Below are positions 49,221-61,614 of a DNA stretch of 64,000 nucleotides, piece by piece. Position 1 is the first letter of the stretch, and every line of letters begins with the position of its first letter. This stretch comes from Argopecten irradians (Eukaryota; Mollusca; Bivalvia; Pectinida; Pectinidae): assembly GCF_041381155.1 (NCBI RefSeq), contig NC_091149.1, forward strand, positions 9,750,609 to 9,814,608, given 5' to 3'. Under the pieces are notes generated by a model. It did no database searches and was not told the DNA's origin. It saw only the letters and a program-made list of their open reading frames with translations. Position numbers and translations under genes: made by a program.

Positions 49221-50477
49221 ATTTGGCCTAATGTAAATTAAATTATACTTTATATTTTACAAATAAAACAAAAGACATAAATACGGATGAAACACATTGC
49301 GATCAATTGAATATTCGTGGGAAGTAGTACGCATCTCGATCTGTCGAAAACGATTCGCAATAATTTACGGAAAACACCGACAGGTATGAACTCAAAGATA
49401 AACCCAAATGCCTCATAAACTGAATCAACAGAATAAGATATCATAAATGGCATTTTAAGCGATTACAAAATATGCTGAAATGGGAGATCTCGCCTTTTTG
49501 GCCGACGATTACTTCCGCCTCCAACAGCTGTCTCCTTAATTATTATCAATATGGCATAATACAAGCGTCTGTTCGGCCCCGATCCGCATTCCTGACCCAG
49601 ATCTTTCAATTCTGACAGATACACGTGCTTTCATAAAATTGCGAGAAGGCAAGATGAACGTTGTTAAAAAAACATTTACGAGACCTAGACGTGAAATTCT
49701 ACTTCCGGTTCTATTAATTTTCATGCCAGAAAACGGATTTTTTTTCGAAAATGGAGGTTTTCCAAAATGGATTGTCTTATCGCAATTAGCGTTACAATAT
49801 TGAAAAGCATGAACATGTATTTATTTTGCAAATGCATTTTTGCTTTTTTGCTTCATATTATCCATCCACTTATGACTCGAGTACGTAAACTCTTTAGTAA
49901 TTAAATATCCTCGAAACTCCCTTGCAGTATACAACCCATTGAAAAATTCCATTTAGAAAATATCTTGTTGGCTATACGCTTCATTACGACTGTTTCTCAC
50001 TGGTGAGTATAAAACTCGGATCATGTATCCGGAATCTGGCTCACCGTGCACGGATTGTATTTTAATTAACACCTCATTACGAGCGGTAATGAATGAACAA
50101 TGTAAACACCTCTAACAGCTATAGTAGATTACTAACAGGTGAAAGAGTGACAGGTTTATACGGGGTTGAGGGAGAGTGCTAGCTAAAACTCGTAAGGAAC
50201 AAGTTCACGTTCTATGCACGTGGATTGCATTGTCATGTTTATGAGAACCTTACATCAACTTCCAACAAACTGTGGTACTTTGGTAAGCAAGAAACGCTGA
50301 CGGTGGTTGGTTCTAGCATAGAGTCTAACAGTCCATGTACTCCAGTACATATAAATACTGGAAATAAGAAAACTACTGTGTAGTGGTTATGTAAATATTG
50401 GACATTATTGACCTTCAGTGAACCATTTCAATGACCTTTCCCGGATGGGTAATTGATTACGTCATAACCGTAATCCA
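49221..50477. other. Intronic sequence, no gene seen
   Basis: No feature recognised; short open frames only. Confidence 0.45.
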
Positions 50478-50605
50478 TCCGACAAAATTCGATAATGTTC
50501 GGCATTATCCGTAGCAATTGTTCGGCAATGGCCGTAGTCATTGTTCGGTAATGCTCGTCTGTTATCCATTCGGCATTGTCCGTGGCGATTGCCCGGGAAT
50601 GCCCA
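50478..50605 (+). repeat. Degenerate GTTCGGCAAT-type minisatellite
   Basis: About five to six imperfect copies of GTTCGGCATTATCCGTAG and its variants (GTTCGGCAATGGCCGTAG, GTTCGGTAATGCTCGT, ATTCGGCATTGTCCGTGG), with a spacing of about 22-25 bp. Confidence 0.75.
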
Positions 50606-50911
50606 TCTTTTATGATACGACAGAGATTTACTCGATATACTTAAAACTTCTAAAAGGCTGTGATTATGTTGGGAAATTGAGGGGAATGCCTCGTCAACTC
50701 AGCCCCTAGGTGGTCCAGAAGGTCGTTTGGCCTACTTTATCACAGGGACCAGTAACAAATTGAACTCTCGTAAATAGATAGATTCACATTTAGAGCGTCA
50801 AATGGGTGTCATGTTCTCTACAGGTCCCCGTCACAGAGAATATAATTTGCTGTTGGCAAGATGAGTGTTGATTTAAGGTTCAAGCTAACTATTTCTCACA
50901 TAAAAAACAAC

Positions 50912-50967
50912 ATATCAATGGGTTATATAGAGCCATGCAATATCAATGGGTTATATAGAGCCATGCA
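50912..50967 (+). repeat. 28-bp perfect tandem duplication
   Basis: ATATCAATGGGTTATATAGA plus AGCCATGCA-type continuation is repeated exactly with a 28-bp offset (50,912-50,939 and 50,940-50,967). The identity indicates a recent event. Confidence 0.92.
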
Positions 50968-51490
50968 ACCCCAGTGAAAACCGGTTCATGAGTTTTTATC
51001 TTCATATCAGAATAAAGCGCTGGGAATTTCACTATCATCAGATAAAGTATTTGTAGAGTCAGCTAGTTTGTCCGATATTATCACCATGTATTCCTCACTG
51101 AATATAATAAAGTCTGGTACTAACAAATCGAACGGGGTCATGACCTTGTACCCCATTTACATAATCCTCAAAAGGACTTTATTTGTCATCACCAAAATGA
51201 ATACACTCCCACCCCGTAATATTTATCAGGGGTTTATGTAATCATACTATTCTTTTATAAGTATCTAGCACAGGGACCTGAGGATGATTTACTGTTTACT
51301 CTGCATAACACACAGGTCCCTGTGTCTCTAGACGTGTTGGTAGATGACGGTAAACTTAGATAGAATAAGAAACATTAATATAATGTTAGTAGACGTTTTT
51401 GTTTGTAAGGCAAAACCTGACCTCAGCAAATCATTTTTCGAACAAAATTGAACTAAATATTATCACTCGGAAAAACAATGCAGTCACACA

Positions 51491-51707
51491 GAGGCCCCGG
51501 TGGCGGAATGGTTAAGATGTTCCGACATATTACCACAAGCCGTCCATCTCTAGGTCACGGGTTTGAATCCCATGTGGAACAGATACCAGACACTGACCGC
51601 TGATCGGTGAATATCTACGGGTCCTCCTGTTTACCTCCACCTCAGACTCGTCCTTAAGTGACCATGGCTATTAATAGAACATTTTAGACCATTCATAACA
51701 AACATTA
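51491..51707 (+). mobile_element. tRNA-headed SINE, copy 2
   Basis: GGCCCCGGTGGCGGAATGGT is a good A box and GGGTTTGAATCCC (51,559-51,571) is the B box. The body has CACTGACCGCTGATCGG and the tail CCTTAAGTGACCATGGCTAT then AACAAAC. The head is better kept than in the 35,755 copy and resembles a tRNA with a long variable arm, since about 45 nt separate the boxes. Confidence 0.88.
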
Positions 51708-52019
51708 ATCCGTCCATGTGACTCAATAATGACCTATGTCCAGTCATGTCTCCGCCTACCGACCCCATTAGGTGTGATGTAACATTAACACACACTGATC
51801 AGACACGATTAAAAGCAGAAATGTAACACAATTATCGCAGATTATTCACCCTTAACAGAGAGTGGTCAACCGAAAACCTCAGTTTAATACGATAAATTGA
51901 CCACCGATTACCCGGCCTATTGACATGGCTGCAGACTGATAACACCAAGAAAAGGGCCGAGAGGTATCGAATACCGCGCATGTTCGGAGTGTCCAGTCAT
52001 CGGATATGACTTTCATATT

Positions 52020-52330
52020 TGAAAACTAGGTATATTACAGAGTTATCTGTCTTTGTTGGTAGGTACTGGTTGTTACGTCATGTGTTTATGAGTTTGACGT
52101 CATATTTAAAGACGGAAAATTACAGCTCTAATGCAAGTGCGACAATGTACAAATTTTGTCGCATCATTGATGCTCTGTTAACATGCAATAGGCTATTTTT
52201 ACATGACAGATTATTTGTCGTCGTACGGAGAACTGTCTCGACCCGTATCAATAACTTACATGATCGTTTGGCAATCGGTCTATTGCGGTCCTCTGATTTG
52301 TATGAGGGATCGCAATGAACTCTGGGAGAT
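52020..52330 (+). mobile_element. Dispersed repeat related to 61.6-61.9 kb
   Basis: The left end TATTACAGAGTTATCTGTC and ACGTCATGTGTTTATGAGT match 61,619-61,680. The right end CGCAATGAACTCTGGGAG matches 59,630 and, more loosely, 61,867. It appears to be an old composite of two miniature elements. The open frames through it on both strands are incidental. Confidence 0.6.
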
Positions 52331-53189
52331 ATTAGATCCAATGCCTCTTTGTAAAGTGCCATGTCGCGTTTTACATTGTCCTTTGTAGTTTTTGGCATGA
52401 TGTTTTGAAATGCCATTTTTCCCGTTTGGTGCTCTGTTCCTTTTCGTTTAATTCAAAAGATGTGTTCGCAAATTGCCATGTAAATAGTTCCGTTGCCAAG
52501 ATCACTACGCCACTGAGTGGTCGGCTCTGAGTGATGGGTCAAGTGTGGGTACACGGACGAGCGTGTGGTGTAGGTGTTATCGAACACGGCAGTAAGCTAA
52601 TCAGGACCTTGTTTACACGGGTTTACCTTGTAATATCACGGCTTAACGTGGTAGTTATGGACTATATCTGCCTTCTGTAGTGTATTTAGGGACACACTGC
52701 CAAGATAAACACACAACACATCATTCGGATTAACTCGGACGAGTACCATTAACTTTTAAACAAGTTATTGAATCACCATTTTAGGCCGGTACATTGTGAA
52801 GCATCCAGACGAACACAGTTATTTATGAAGATTTATTTTTGAGGTAGCTGAAAGAATATCATATTTGGCACCTATAAAGTAGTAAAACAATGGAACCCAC
52901 TTAATTTGAATTCGTTTATATTGAAGTACATGTATTGCTTAATGTGAAATGAATTATAATCACTGTTCACACATATCCATTGTCTTTCTTCTTGGTTATA
53001 TTGATAGCTCTGATAGTTTGAAGATATTTCCCATTTCCTTGGGACTACAGTATACCCGGACTCCATTGCACTTTAATTTGATTGGTTTTATATCTCGTGT
53101 ATAGCCAGGGTCAATTAGGGACGATATCGGATGTAGGAGGCCGATGGATTATGAATATTATGAGTTATACATATGTGCTTATAGCATTG
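52331..53189. other. Intronic sequence, no gene seen
   Basis: No repeat or gene recognised. Confidence 0.45.
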
Positions 53190-53262
53190 TATATTGTCTG
53201 TTGTTAGACAATATAAATTGTAAACAAGACAAAACTAGATAGTGTAGATGTATTCTACACTA
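53190..53262. other. Two adjacent perfect hairpins
   Basis: TATATTGTCT/AGACAATATA (53,190-53,215, 6-nt loop) and TAGTGTAGA/TCTACACTA (53,240-53,262, 5-nt loop) are both exact. They are short, AT-rich and of unknown significance. Confidence 0.6.
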
Positions 53263-54255
53263 TAGAGACCTCTTGTTACATGGACAATTACGGCAGGTAA
53301 AATTATATGACACCAAGGGATATTTAGTTTCAACGTGACATGGGCTGACTTTCAGAAAAAGAATGGTATCTTTCTGTCTATACAAAGACAGATCTTTATC
53401 TATATATCACAACACATACTGCATTGTTGGAAACCTTCGTTTGTTCGTTTTAAACGTGAATCTGTAAAGTGAATACGCCTGAAGTATGTTTTAAAAATAT
53501 GATGTGAGCTACCTGTACGAATTTAAACTTTAAGTTTAAAAGCTCTAGCTAGTGTTTCTTGACCTTTATTAGTTATATACAAAGCTAATCTCTAATATAG
53601 GTATTTTATGATTATTAAAGCAAAATACACTTTTCGGGTTATTTTAGTCTATAAGTGAAAAATTCGTAAAGAGAATGTTGTTATAGAAATGCTACGATAA
53701 GCTTTTCTACAATGTCACCTCATTCGATCATGCAATGGGAGTAGCAGGCATAATCTTAATACTAAGAGAAACTGTTGATAAGTGTCTCGGCTATGAGCCA
53801 AACAACTCGATCGATGGTATACAATAACGTTCTTAAGTTGCTTTTCCGTCTTGTGTAATATACGGTTATGATACATAATAGTATAAACGAAAATTGTTAT
53901 TGTATAAGCAGAAAAAAGTTACTGTCGTTTCACGGATCATTTGAGATTAAAAGCCTCGTTTTCTTTATGATGTGTTGGATCTTTAATGACTTCAAATTAT
54001 CCCTGAAATTCGAAACTGGGGAATAATCAAATTGGCGAAAAAATACTTTTTGATCCGTTAGCGCTGGATGTAGCGAAAACCTATAATCAAACGTACACGA
54101 TATTTATTCCTAACATCACAAAGACTGTTTGATATAGTTAGCCAAAGTTAATTCATATCTATTATGTAGGATAAAGTTACTCTGGAAAACTGAGCTGGTC
54201 GTTGTGCCTTGTACATTAAATTTGAATTAAATACAGTTCCTGTCATTCGTTTGAT
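53263..54255. other. Intronic sequence, no gene seen
   Basis: Nothing recognised. Confidence 0.45.
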
Positions 54256-54334
54256 CACAGGTGCCTGGCTCGTTTTGAAAAATGTTCTCATATATCATGT
54301 ACTTTGTCTTTTTAAAACGAGTCGGGCACCTGTG
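54256..54334 (+). ncRNA. Candidate pre-miRNA-like hairpin or tiny MITE
   Basis: The 5' arm CACAGGTGCCTGGCTCGTTT (54,256 on) pairs with the 3' arm AACGAGTCGGGCACCTGTG (to 54,334) over about 26 consecutive pairs around a loop of about 26 nt. The three non-Watson-Crick positions are all G-U if the + strand is transcribed, so the RNA stem has no mismatch in the neurexin sense direction, while the antisense RNA would have A-C mismatches. The size (79 nt) fits a pre-miRNA. A short DNA palindrome left by a MITE would look the same. Confidence 0.35.
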
Positions 54335-54394
54335 TGTTGGTGGAGGAGCATGAGGTTTTGAGTTATAAAGTTTGTAGAGCCGCTAGTCTATTAC

Positions 54395-54430
54395 GTCGGG
54401 ACCCGGGTTCGATTCCTGATCGGGGCATTT
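54395..54430 (+). mobile_element. tRNA-like B box, possible SINE head remnant
   Basis: GGGTTCGATTCCTGATCGGG contains a canonical RNA polymerase III B box. Upstream AGAGCCGCTAGTCTATTACG could be a decayed anticodon arm. No full cloverleaf can be drawn. Confidence 0.4.
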
Positions 54431-54570
54431 GACAGGGTGGTGTATTTTGTCCCTTCTTGTTAAATAACACTTATGCGTTATTTTCTATCAATTTGATATC
54501 ATTATATTGTGAATGAACTCTCTGGTCCGTCATTGTCTAGCGTCATTCATTAGCATATACAACTATATTC

Positions 54571-55178
54571 CACGTGATCATCAATTTTCTCGGGGCTCAG
54601 TTTCATGCACATTCCAAGGAATCCATTTACTTAAAACTCTCAATAGGAGAGCATAATAGATGTTCCTGAATTGAATATGTTACAATGTATCTTAACGTAC
54701 GTAATGTTTTCCTATGGAGAATGTTCAAGTAAAGGAATTCCTTAAAATTTAGAAATGTTCATGAAATTGGACGCGGATGACTCTCCAATATCCATTCATT
54801 TCCCCTAATCATACACACAATTTGGTCCCTTTACCACGTGCTTCGTGATATCTCTGAGAAAGCCACTAAAACCATCCCTCATCATTTGTGCCTAAAACCA
54901 TTGCCAATCATAATATTTATCCTCTGATAGATATTCAGTTGTCATATTAGATGACTGTACGCGCACACGGCTTTAATGCACGTGTAAATTATACAACGCA
55001 CGTGTAGCAATGACACACCCTCATTCCTTAGGGTGAATCACTTGGTTGGTAGAATCTCGCGATACAACACGAGATAATGGAGTCTCTTATCCTGTTTTAC
55101 ACGTGTAAATATACACTGGGCATTATCAAGCACGTGTAAAATTACATCCAGTACATAGTGCCAAAAATCTGACACGTG
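54571..55178. promoter_or_regulatory. Cluster of seven CACGTG E-boxes
   Basis: Perfect CACGTG palindromes at 54,571, 54,835, 54,979, 54,999, 55,100, 55,131 and 55,173. Four share CACGTGTA and three of these CACGTGTAAA. CACGTG is the site of MYC/MAX, USF, HIF-related and CLOCK-type bHLH factors. It is a possible intronic enhancer, or a decayed repeat built on one palindrome. Confidence 0.4.
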
Positions 55179-57869
55179 TTTGTGGTCAAACAGATTGGTC
55201 AGTCTGTCAGACTAGTCAGTCTATCATCGGCCAGGTCGGGATGGCCAAATTCTGTGTACTTCGGACTAATTGGTAAACGGTAAGCCCGGCAGCACAGACA
55301 TGATATTGTAGAGGCTACAAGGTGACGAATGTGATATCACATTGCAAAGACAATACAGATTCTATTGTAATCTAACTGAAACAAATGTATGTTTAAAGCT
55401 TATAACAGATATGCTCAGAATATCCCACCGGACTTAATTAATGAAATATTGCAAAGTAATAAAAAAAATTATAATTCCACGAAAGTCAATGCAAAAAATG
55501 ATGTCGTTTACGTAATCTTTTTTTGACATTTTTTTTGTAAGCTGTTCTGCAGATAACTACAATTCTTTATTTCATAAAAATGATGTAATGATACCAAACT
55601 CGACAATCCAACAGCCTATGTACAGGTACTTGCGCCACTTGAAAAGTGTTCGGTTTATTTTGCTTACTTAGCTTAATATACTATTTCGTGATTTGATATT
55701 CCTCAAGATAAACCCATTTAGAAACAGACGCCTTCTGTTTATTTTATAGACTTTACCCCTAAGTCCCTTTAATCTAAATTTGCTCATTGTGAAAAGGCGG
55801 TACCCCGTTATATAAACAGACGGCTTTGTAAACCCAGGTCTGCCCATTTCTTTACGCAACTAGATTAACTTTTTAAACCCATTTTTTTTACCTGCTGGTA
55901 ACATTATTTCCTGTTTGGCAGGCGTTTACACGATCACTAGCTCACTCGCACCTGTTAGAAAGCACCACACATAGCATGCCTCGTAGCATTATCACTAATG
56001 TAATATGGTTTTTAATTGGCTAAAATGTGTTTATTGGCTAAATTAGATGACTAGCATTCCTTGTTTCAGTGTCGGTGCATGCAACATATGACGAAAAAGT
56101 CTTTATTTAGGACACAGAGTACAGTTTACTACAGTGGTTCATTGGTATATAAAAATCATTAGATGTTAGAAAATATTAATCTTATATATCTCGAATACTC
56201 CCAGGTCGTTAAATACTTCGAATTATGTGTTTTGAATTTTTTTTTTTTTTTTTTTTTTTACATTTTGTTCATCGAATGTTTTCTTTCAGTTTCACATTAT
56301 AAGATAAACGAACGTGACTGCATTTTCTTGTCTTAAATACATGTACATCAATAGAATCCACCCCAAATAATATATATTATAAAGTGCAGTCATTTTAGGT
56401 TGAAGGTCGGTCAAAGGTCGAATGAAGGTGAATCGAAGATCCCAAAATTAGTTTTTATCATAGTCATAGCTTAACGAGGAGTCTAAAACTGCAATTAACA
56501 TTTTTTTCTTTCGGGTCAAAGTTCAGTGATGTCGAGGTCATGTCGATATGTGGGAGGTTTTCGCTCGCGCGCGCGTATGATTGACAGGACGACGTCTGTT
56601 GTCCGTGCACGTGCCACATTCCAAGAAGATTCTGTACAGGATTTTGGTTTTTCTCTCGGTGCTCTCAATCATCCGTAACGATCTACACGTGGATCGCGGT
56701 GCGCGTGCTCTCCATAGATAGGGAGATTCTATACTGTCAGAGGAAACATGTTGTATTTTTATCATGATTCATAAAATCAGATTGTCTACTAGAATTTAAA
56801 ACACAGTTTACGCAGTGATGAACCGAATTTAAAAGCTTTCAATACGACCCTAAATTTTATTTCAGACTATGAAAAGCTCTTGTCATCGCAAGTACATATT
56901 CTTCTATTTAGCTTCTATTTAGATATGCTATATTCTGTCTTCAACAGAAGCCATTACGACACGCTGAGTGTCTTGGGAATTAACGGTTTTAATTTGTATA
57001 CTGTCATCTTCAATTCTTCACCATCTTTCAATAAATCTCATATCTCATTTATTGCAACACCCTGTTGACATTCATAATACAGTTAATGTAGGTTTGTGGA
57101 AAAGCGTTGGGTACGACAACAACATACATTTTATGAGGAAAATTTATTAAAAACTAACCCCCTCCCCCCCTAAATTATGTCATATAAAATTTTGTTGCGT
57201 ATTGCACTTTTTATTTTTGCTTTACACATAAATCTTTAACAAAAACAATATGTCAATGTCTTTAAAACGTTTGAAAGTTTTGTAAGTTCAGGTCAATGCT
57301 CATACGGGACGTTTTTCTGCCTGATGTAGTTTACTAGTTTTGGGTGCGGTCTTTAAGTGTGTGGTTCCCACGGCCTACTGTGAAAGAAAACCTCTGTCGA
57401 GGAAATTTATAATCCTTGTCTTTCAACTCTGTAATAACGTTTACCAAAAAATCAACAAACCTGTCTGGAACCTAAAATTAATTCCATATGCTTTTTGGAG
57501 TGTGTTGTAATTCCAGAAAAATTAATTTATAACTCGTTATATTCTCACTTACAATGTATACGTACGTAATCCAACAAATTCAATTTGCAGTTGTTTCTAA
57601 ATGTGTGCACAATGGCCTTGGATGTACAAAGGAATTCAAGATTGGCCAAGAGTTTCAGGAATAATAGAATTACATGTGCAATGTAATGCATGAGATAATG
57701 TTCTGACGGATGATGGAGTTTAGAATAATAAAAATCGGGTCTGGACGTCGCGATCTCAAATATAATCAAGAAAGAATGACACACACGATGCAAGGATCTT
57801 CATTGTTGGAATTCGTCTGTTATCAATATGCACATGTATCTTGTCAACATATTAATTGCCGTATAGCCG
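55179..57869. other. Intronic sequence with a poly(T) tract
   Basis: No gene seen. T-run of about 23 at 56,237-56,259. An AGGTCGGTCAAAGGTCGAAT stretch near 56,403 resembles the repeat at 46.3 kb. GCGCGCGC lies near 56,568. Confidence 0.5.
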
Positions 57870-57895
57870 TTTTTTTTTTTTTTTTTTTTTTTTTT
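57870..57895. repeat. Poly(T) tract, 26 nt
   Basis: Homopolymer run. On the minus strand it could be the A-tail of an old insertion, but no coding or SINE body is recognisable beside it. Confidence 0.9.
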
Positions 57896-58636
57896 GCGTT
57901 AATGGCATTTTGGCGTTGTTGTAGAATTTACAATCATGTAGCTATTGTCACGAAAATTTCACGCTCTGAAATAATAAGTACAATGTGTAATAGATATATC
58001 GTAAGTACTCATATACAAATTGTAGCTTTATAGTGAAGCTTTAATTTGCTAAAGTTTAATTTTCCCATTTTAGGCAAATCACAAAGTTGTGGGCTCACGA
58101 AAAGTACCGGCTATGTGGTATATTGTAAACTATACATTGTAAACATTATGAGAGTAGGTTACATTTCGGGGAATAAGTGACTTCTTTAAGACAGTACTCG
58201 CCTGACGGAGAGTAAATGTCTAGTGATTAGGACAGTATTCGTCTGAACGAGATTCTGTGTATTCCAGATGTTAAGAATCAGCACACAATTATCAAGACTT
58301 GGTAAAACAATCGTGCCTAGCCTTGAGACGCCATGGCATTCACCACTATATAACAAGTCATTCATTAGCACACACAGCCTTATCTTCAGCATCGCTATTT
58401 CCGTACTTAACGCGCAATATTTCAAACTTAAACAAAAAGTGTTTTGTAGATTTTAACATGTTCACGGTTGTTCAAGTAGATATTGAGTGTTGCTAAGGAA
58501 TGTTTACAAGATTGATAATGAGATAAATATGTTTACTGAAATATTTCAAATTACTTTTTTATGAATTTATGTTAGATTGAGTTCTAACTGTTACGCTGAA
58601 AACCTGCTCGCAGTATCAAAAGTCAGTACCTTGTTA

Positions 58637-58705
58637 TGTAAACTCCCTATTTCTCGAACTATTAACCGAGTCCCCTACAGTTCGAGTTAAAGAGGTTTTA
58701 CTGTA
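58637..58705. mobile_element. Tiny palindromic element with CAGTAAAACC end
   Basis: The right end (read inward from 58,703) is CAGTAAAACCTCTTTAACTC. The left part GTAAACTCCCTATTTCTCGA is an imperfect mirror of it. TA follows the right end. CAGT-type termini on TA are usual for pogo/Tc1-mariner miniature elements, and a second CAGTAAAACC end lies at 60,678. Confidence 0.5.
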
Positions 58706-59336
58706 TATGTTATGTTTCTTCTATTTGCCACTTAATCATACATGTTTTATGAATATTTGATATGCCGTGATTTCCAACTTAAACAACACGAACTTAGTCA
58801 CACCAAATTCGAATTCCACGTAGATATAGATGTACGCTGAACGTATAACCTTCTACAAAAACTACAAAACGGTGTCGTTAATCATGAAGGTTTTGAAGTG
58901 TTTTTATCTCTACTGCCGCCAAATAAGACAAAGAATAAACCAACTTTAAAAATTATTTGTAAAACACGAAATCTGAGTTGTTTTGGTCTCGAAGCTTTGA
59001 TAAGATAAATCAACACAGAAGCTGTATATTATCTGTAGGTGCTAACCTTCTACAAAAAGAATAAAAAGTTATATTTTTTTAATGCAGGTTTTTACGGACA
59101 AACGACTCTTCAGTCGCCGAAATAGGCAGCAAAAATACAAATATCTTGTTTTTTCAAATCCAGTTTGGCGTCTAGTTATCTGTACAATAAGATAGATGGT
59201 CAACAGAATCCCCGCGGTATCTCGGGATACGTCCATGGTTTCCAGTTTTTCCTGGTTTTGCACAGGGATAACTTATATAACATATGTTATATACAAACGA
59301 AAGAAAAAGTAATCCAACTGTTACATAATGACATCT

Positions 59337-59474
59337 ATCATCCTCGAAAATCCAGGGGTTACTTTCACTGACGTGGTGGATATAACAACAGCGAAATTAA
59401 CCACTGAAATACCGAGGATCGTCAAGGGGTGGATTACGACAATGAAACTAACCCCTTGAGTAATGAGGATGGAC
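59337..59474. mobile_element. MITE, ~138 bp
   Basis: The left ATCATCCTCGAAAATCCAGG continuing GGTTACTTTCA is mirrored by the right TGAAACTAACCCCTTGAGTA ending ATGAGGATGG. The terminal repeats are about 30 bp with some mismatches. No coding. Confidence 0.7.
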
Positions 59475-60675
59475 ATCATTGATCTTGTTGCTACAGCTGT
59501 ATTCACTTTTCAGATAATTGTTTGAGCTTAATTAAACACTGTTTGAGACAGTTCTAAGAACATTTCGTTCACATTGTTGTCCAGCACAATATCTCACAGA
59601 AGTCATTAATTTATAGGTTTCCTATGAGACCGCAATGAACTCTGGGAGTTCCGTTTCGAACAATCGGGAGTTTTCGTCAATGTCCGTAAAATCCATCCGT
59701 TTACGGAAAACCCGAAAGATGGCCAAGTTGAATAGCACGCCTGATGTAATATGATCTTCAAAAATATATACCGTGTCACTTTGCAGAAAAGAAGTCAGAA
59801 TAAATTTGATATCGGACTTTTACGCATGAGAGAATTTAGACATGTTATTACATAGACATGAAATATTAAATGGGACATCTCCAAACCGTCCAGTTTTGTA
59901 TTGAGGCAGTCGTGTGGAAGATGGTTGTGATAAATTAAACTAAAATGTTATAAAAAGAAAATACTTCGCCAAGAAATGGTGTTTATTATTCAAAATCAGC
60001 TGGATAGAGAAAAATATCACGTTATATTCCGTGTTGGCGCAGCTGACATTTCATTGCTATAAAACTTGTTTCACATTGTGAATTTGATGATGTAATGGTC
60101 GTATAGACTTTTGTTATTTAGGGTAAGTTCCAGCATGTCCTAAATCCACCAGTTCAATAAAGACTTAATTTTGTAATGTATATATGTGTAATGACAATGT
60201 TAGACATTTTTCAGTATAATCTTTTTATGTGATTTGAAATAAAATCCCCCTCCGCCAAAAAATGGTAATATTAGATGCATGAAAGTCGATATAAATGATA
60301 TTTAACTCTTTTTTTCTGAAGCGTTTTGGTCCTTTAAATAAATAGTGAGTAATAATATAAACCGGCCATTTTTATGCCGAGTTGCGAATTCGGGTCAGAC
60401 TTGTAATTTTATACCGACCTTTATCTTTTAATCTTCCAGACGACAGATTCATAAAAAAATTCTGTTAAACGACTTCTCGTGTTTTTGGGGTCAGCATTAT
60501 ATTTATCATCCCTTGTACGTATAATGTTTTAAATATGATAATTCGGAAATGATACACGTAAGTAAATATGTATGTAGGTGTTGTGTGCATAGAGTAAAAA
60601 ACATGATGTATTTTTAGGTAATCATAACAAATTTGTAACATATGAAATATTTACTAAGTATAGAGATTTTTAAGG
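59475..60675. other. Intronic sequence
   Basis: Contains CCGCAATGAACTCTGGGAG near 59,630, shared with the repeats at 52.3 and 61.87 kb, and nothing else I can name. Confidence 0.45.
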
Positions 60676-60756
60676 TACAGTAAAACCTGCCTTAGCGACC
60701 ACCTCTGATCACCTCTGTATAAAGACCACCTCTGTATAAAGACCACCTGCTTAATG
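60676..60756 (+). repeat. Transposon-end fragment with 18-bp tandem repeat
   Basis: TA then CAGTAAAACCTGCCTTAGCG (60,678), followed by about three copies of GACCACCTCTGTATAAA. The terminus resembles that of the element at 58,637. The rest of the element is not visible. Confidence 0.55.
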
Positions 60757-61191
60757 ATAGAGAAAATAAAGCACCTGTAGTTATGTACACACATTGTAAT
60801 ATAGAATTAAAATAAATGTATGCTATACTCTAAATAATAAATATATCACTTTGAAATGTATAATTCTAGTCTCTAGGACACGTCCGATTTTTCTTTATGC
60901 GGGGATAAACTAGTATTAAAATTAAATTTAGGATTTCTTCAAAGATATCCTTGGGCTGTTAGCATACCACACCTACATGTTTATGGAACGATTGTCAAAA
61001 CATATATGTACACGTGCGTGGGTGTTTTACGGTTAATACGTAATCCTAATACAATTTTAATCATGTCTGGCTACTGACCACGACTCTTGACCATTCAAAT
61101 CACCTCCTTAAAAAGATTTAATATGTAAACGGTTCAATGCGTGGGTTGAGATTGCCTGTATTTTAAACATAGGATGGTTTGTGTCTCAAAA

Positions 61192-61219
61192 TGACGTCAC
61201 CAGAGCGTAAATGACGTCA
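61192..61219. promoter_or_regulatory. Two perfect CRE palindromes in a 20-bp duplication
   Basis: TGACGTCA at 61,192-61,199 and 61,212-61,219, inside the direct repeat ATGACGTCA(C/T)CAGAGCGT. The centres are exactly 20 bp apart, about two helical turns. TGACGTCA is the full CREB/ATF site. Confidence 0.45.
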
Positions 61220-61614
61220 TCAGAGCGTCTTGTACACGCCAAACAGGTCTTATTCGTCTGCATATTACACAACAAGTAGCAAGATGTTCTTGTAGTTTGA
61301 ATAAGTGTAAATGTTCTTACTGTAACGAAACCGACTGGTAAAAACTTTTCATTTTGAAGAACATTCAAAACAAGTTTCCGACGTTAATGGGAACATTTTG
61401 TGAGTTAGGTTTCTTTTTTGTCTAGACTCAAAATTATTTAATTTAAAATAAAGTTCAATGTAGATTTAAGCACCATTTTCATCCATGATGCGCTACCTGA
61501 AGTCATGTACTCTTAAAAGCATGGTGATATATTAGAGTTAATTCCCTTCATGTTACTCTTCGTGCTCAAAAAGCGAGGAAGGCTTTTAAAAATGTCACTT
61601 TTTGTATACTTAAT

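Noticed and set aside
52019-52416. Overlapping frames on both strands of about 98 codons
   Set aside because: They fall in a dispersed repeat related to 61.6-61.9 kb, and both strands being open is typical of chance in such repeats.
57870-57895. Minus-strand processed pseudogene marked by poly(T)
   Set aside because: No coding similarity or target duplication could be seen next to the tract.
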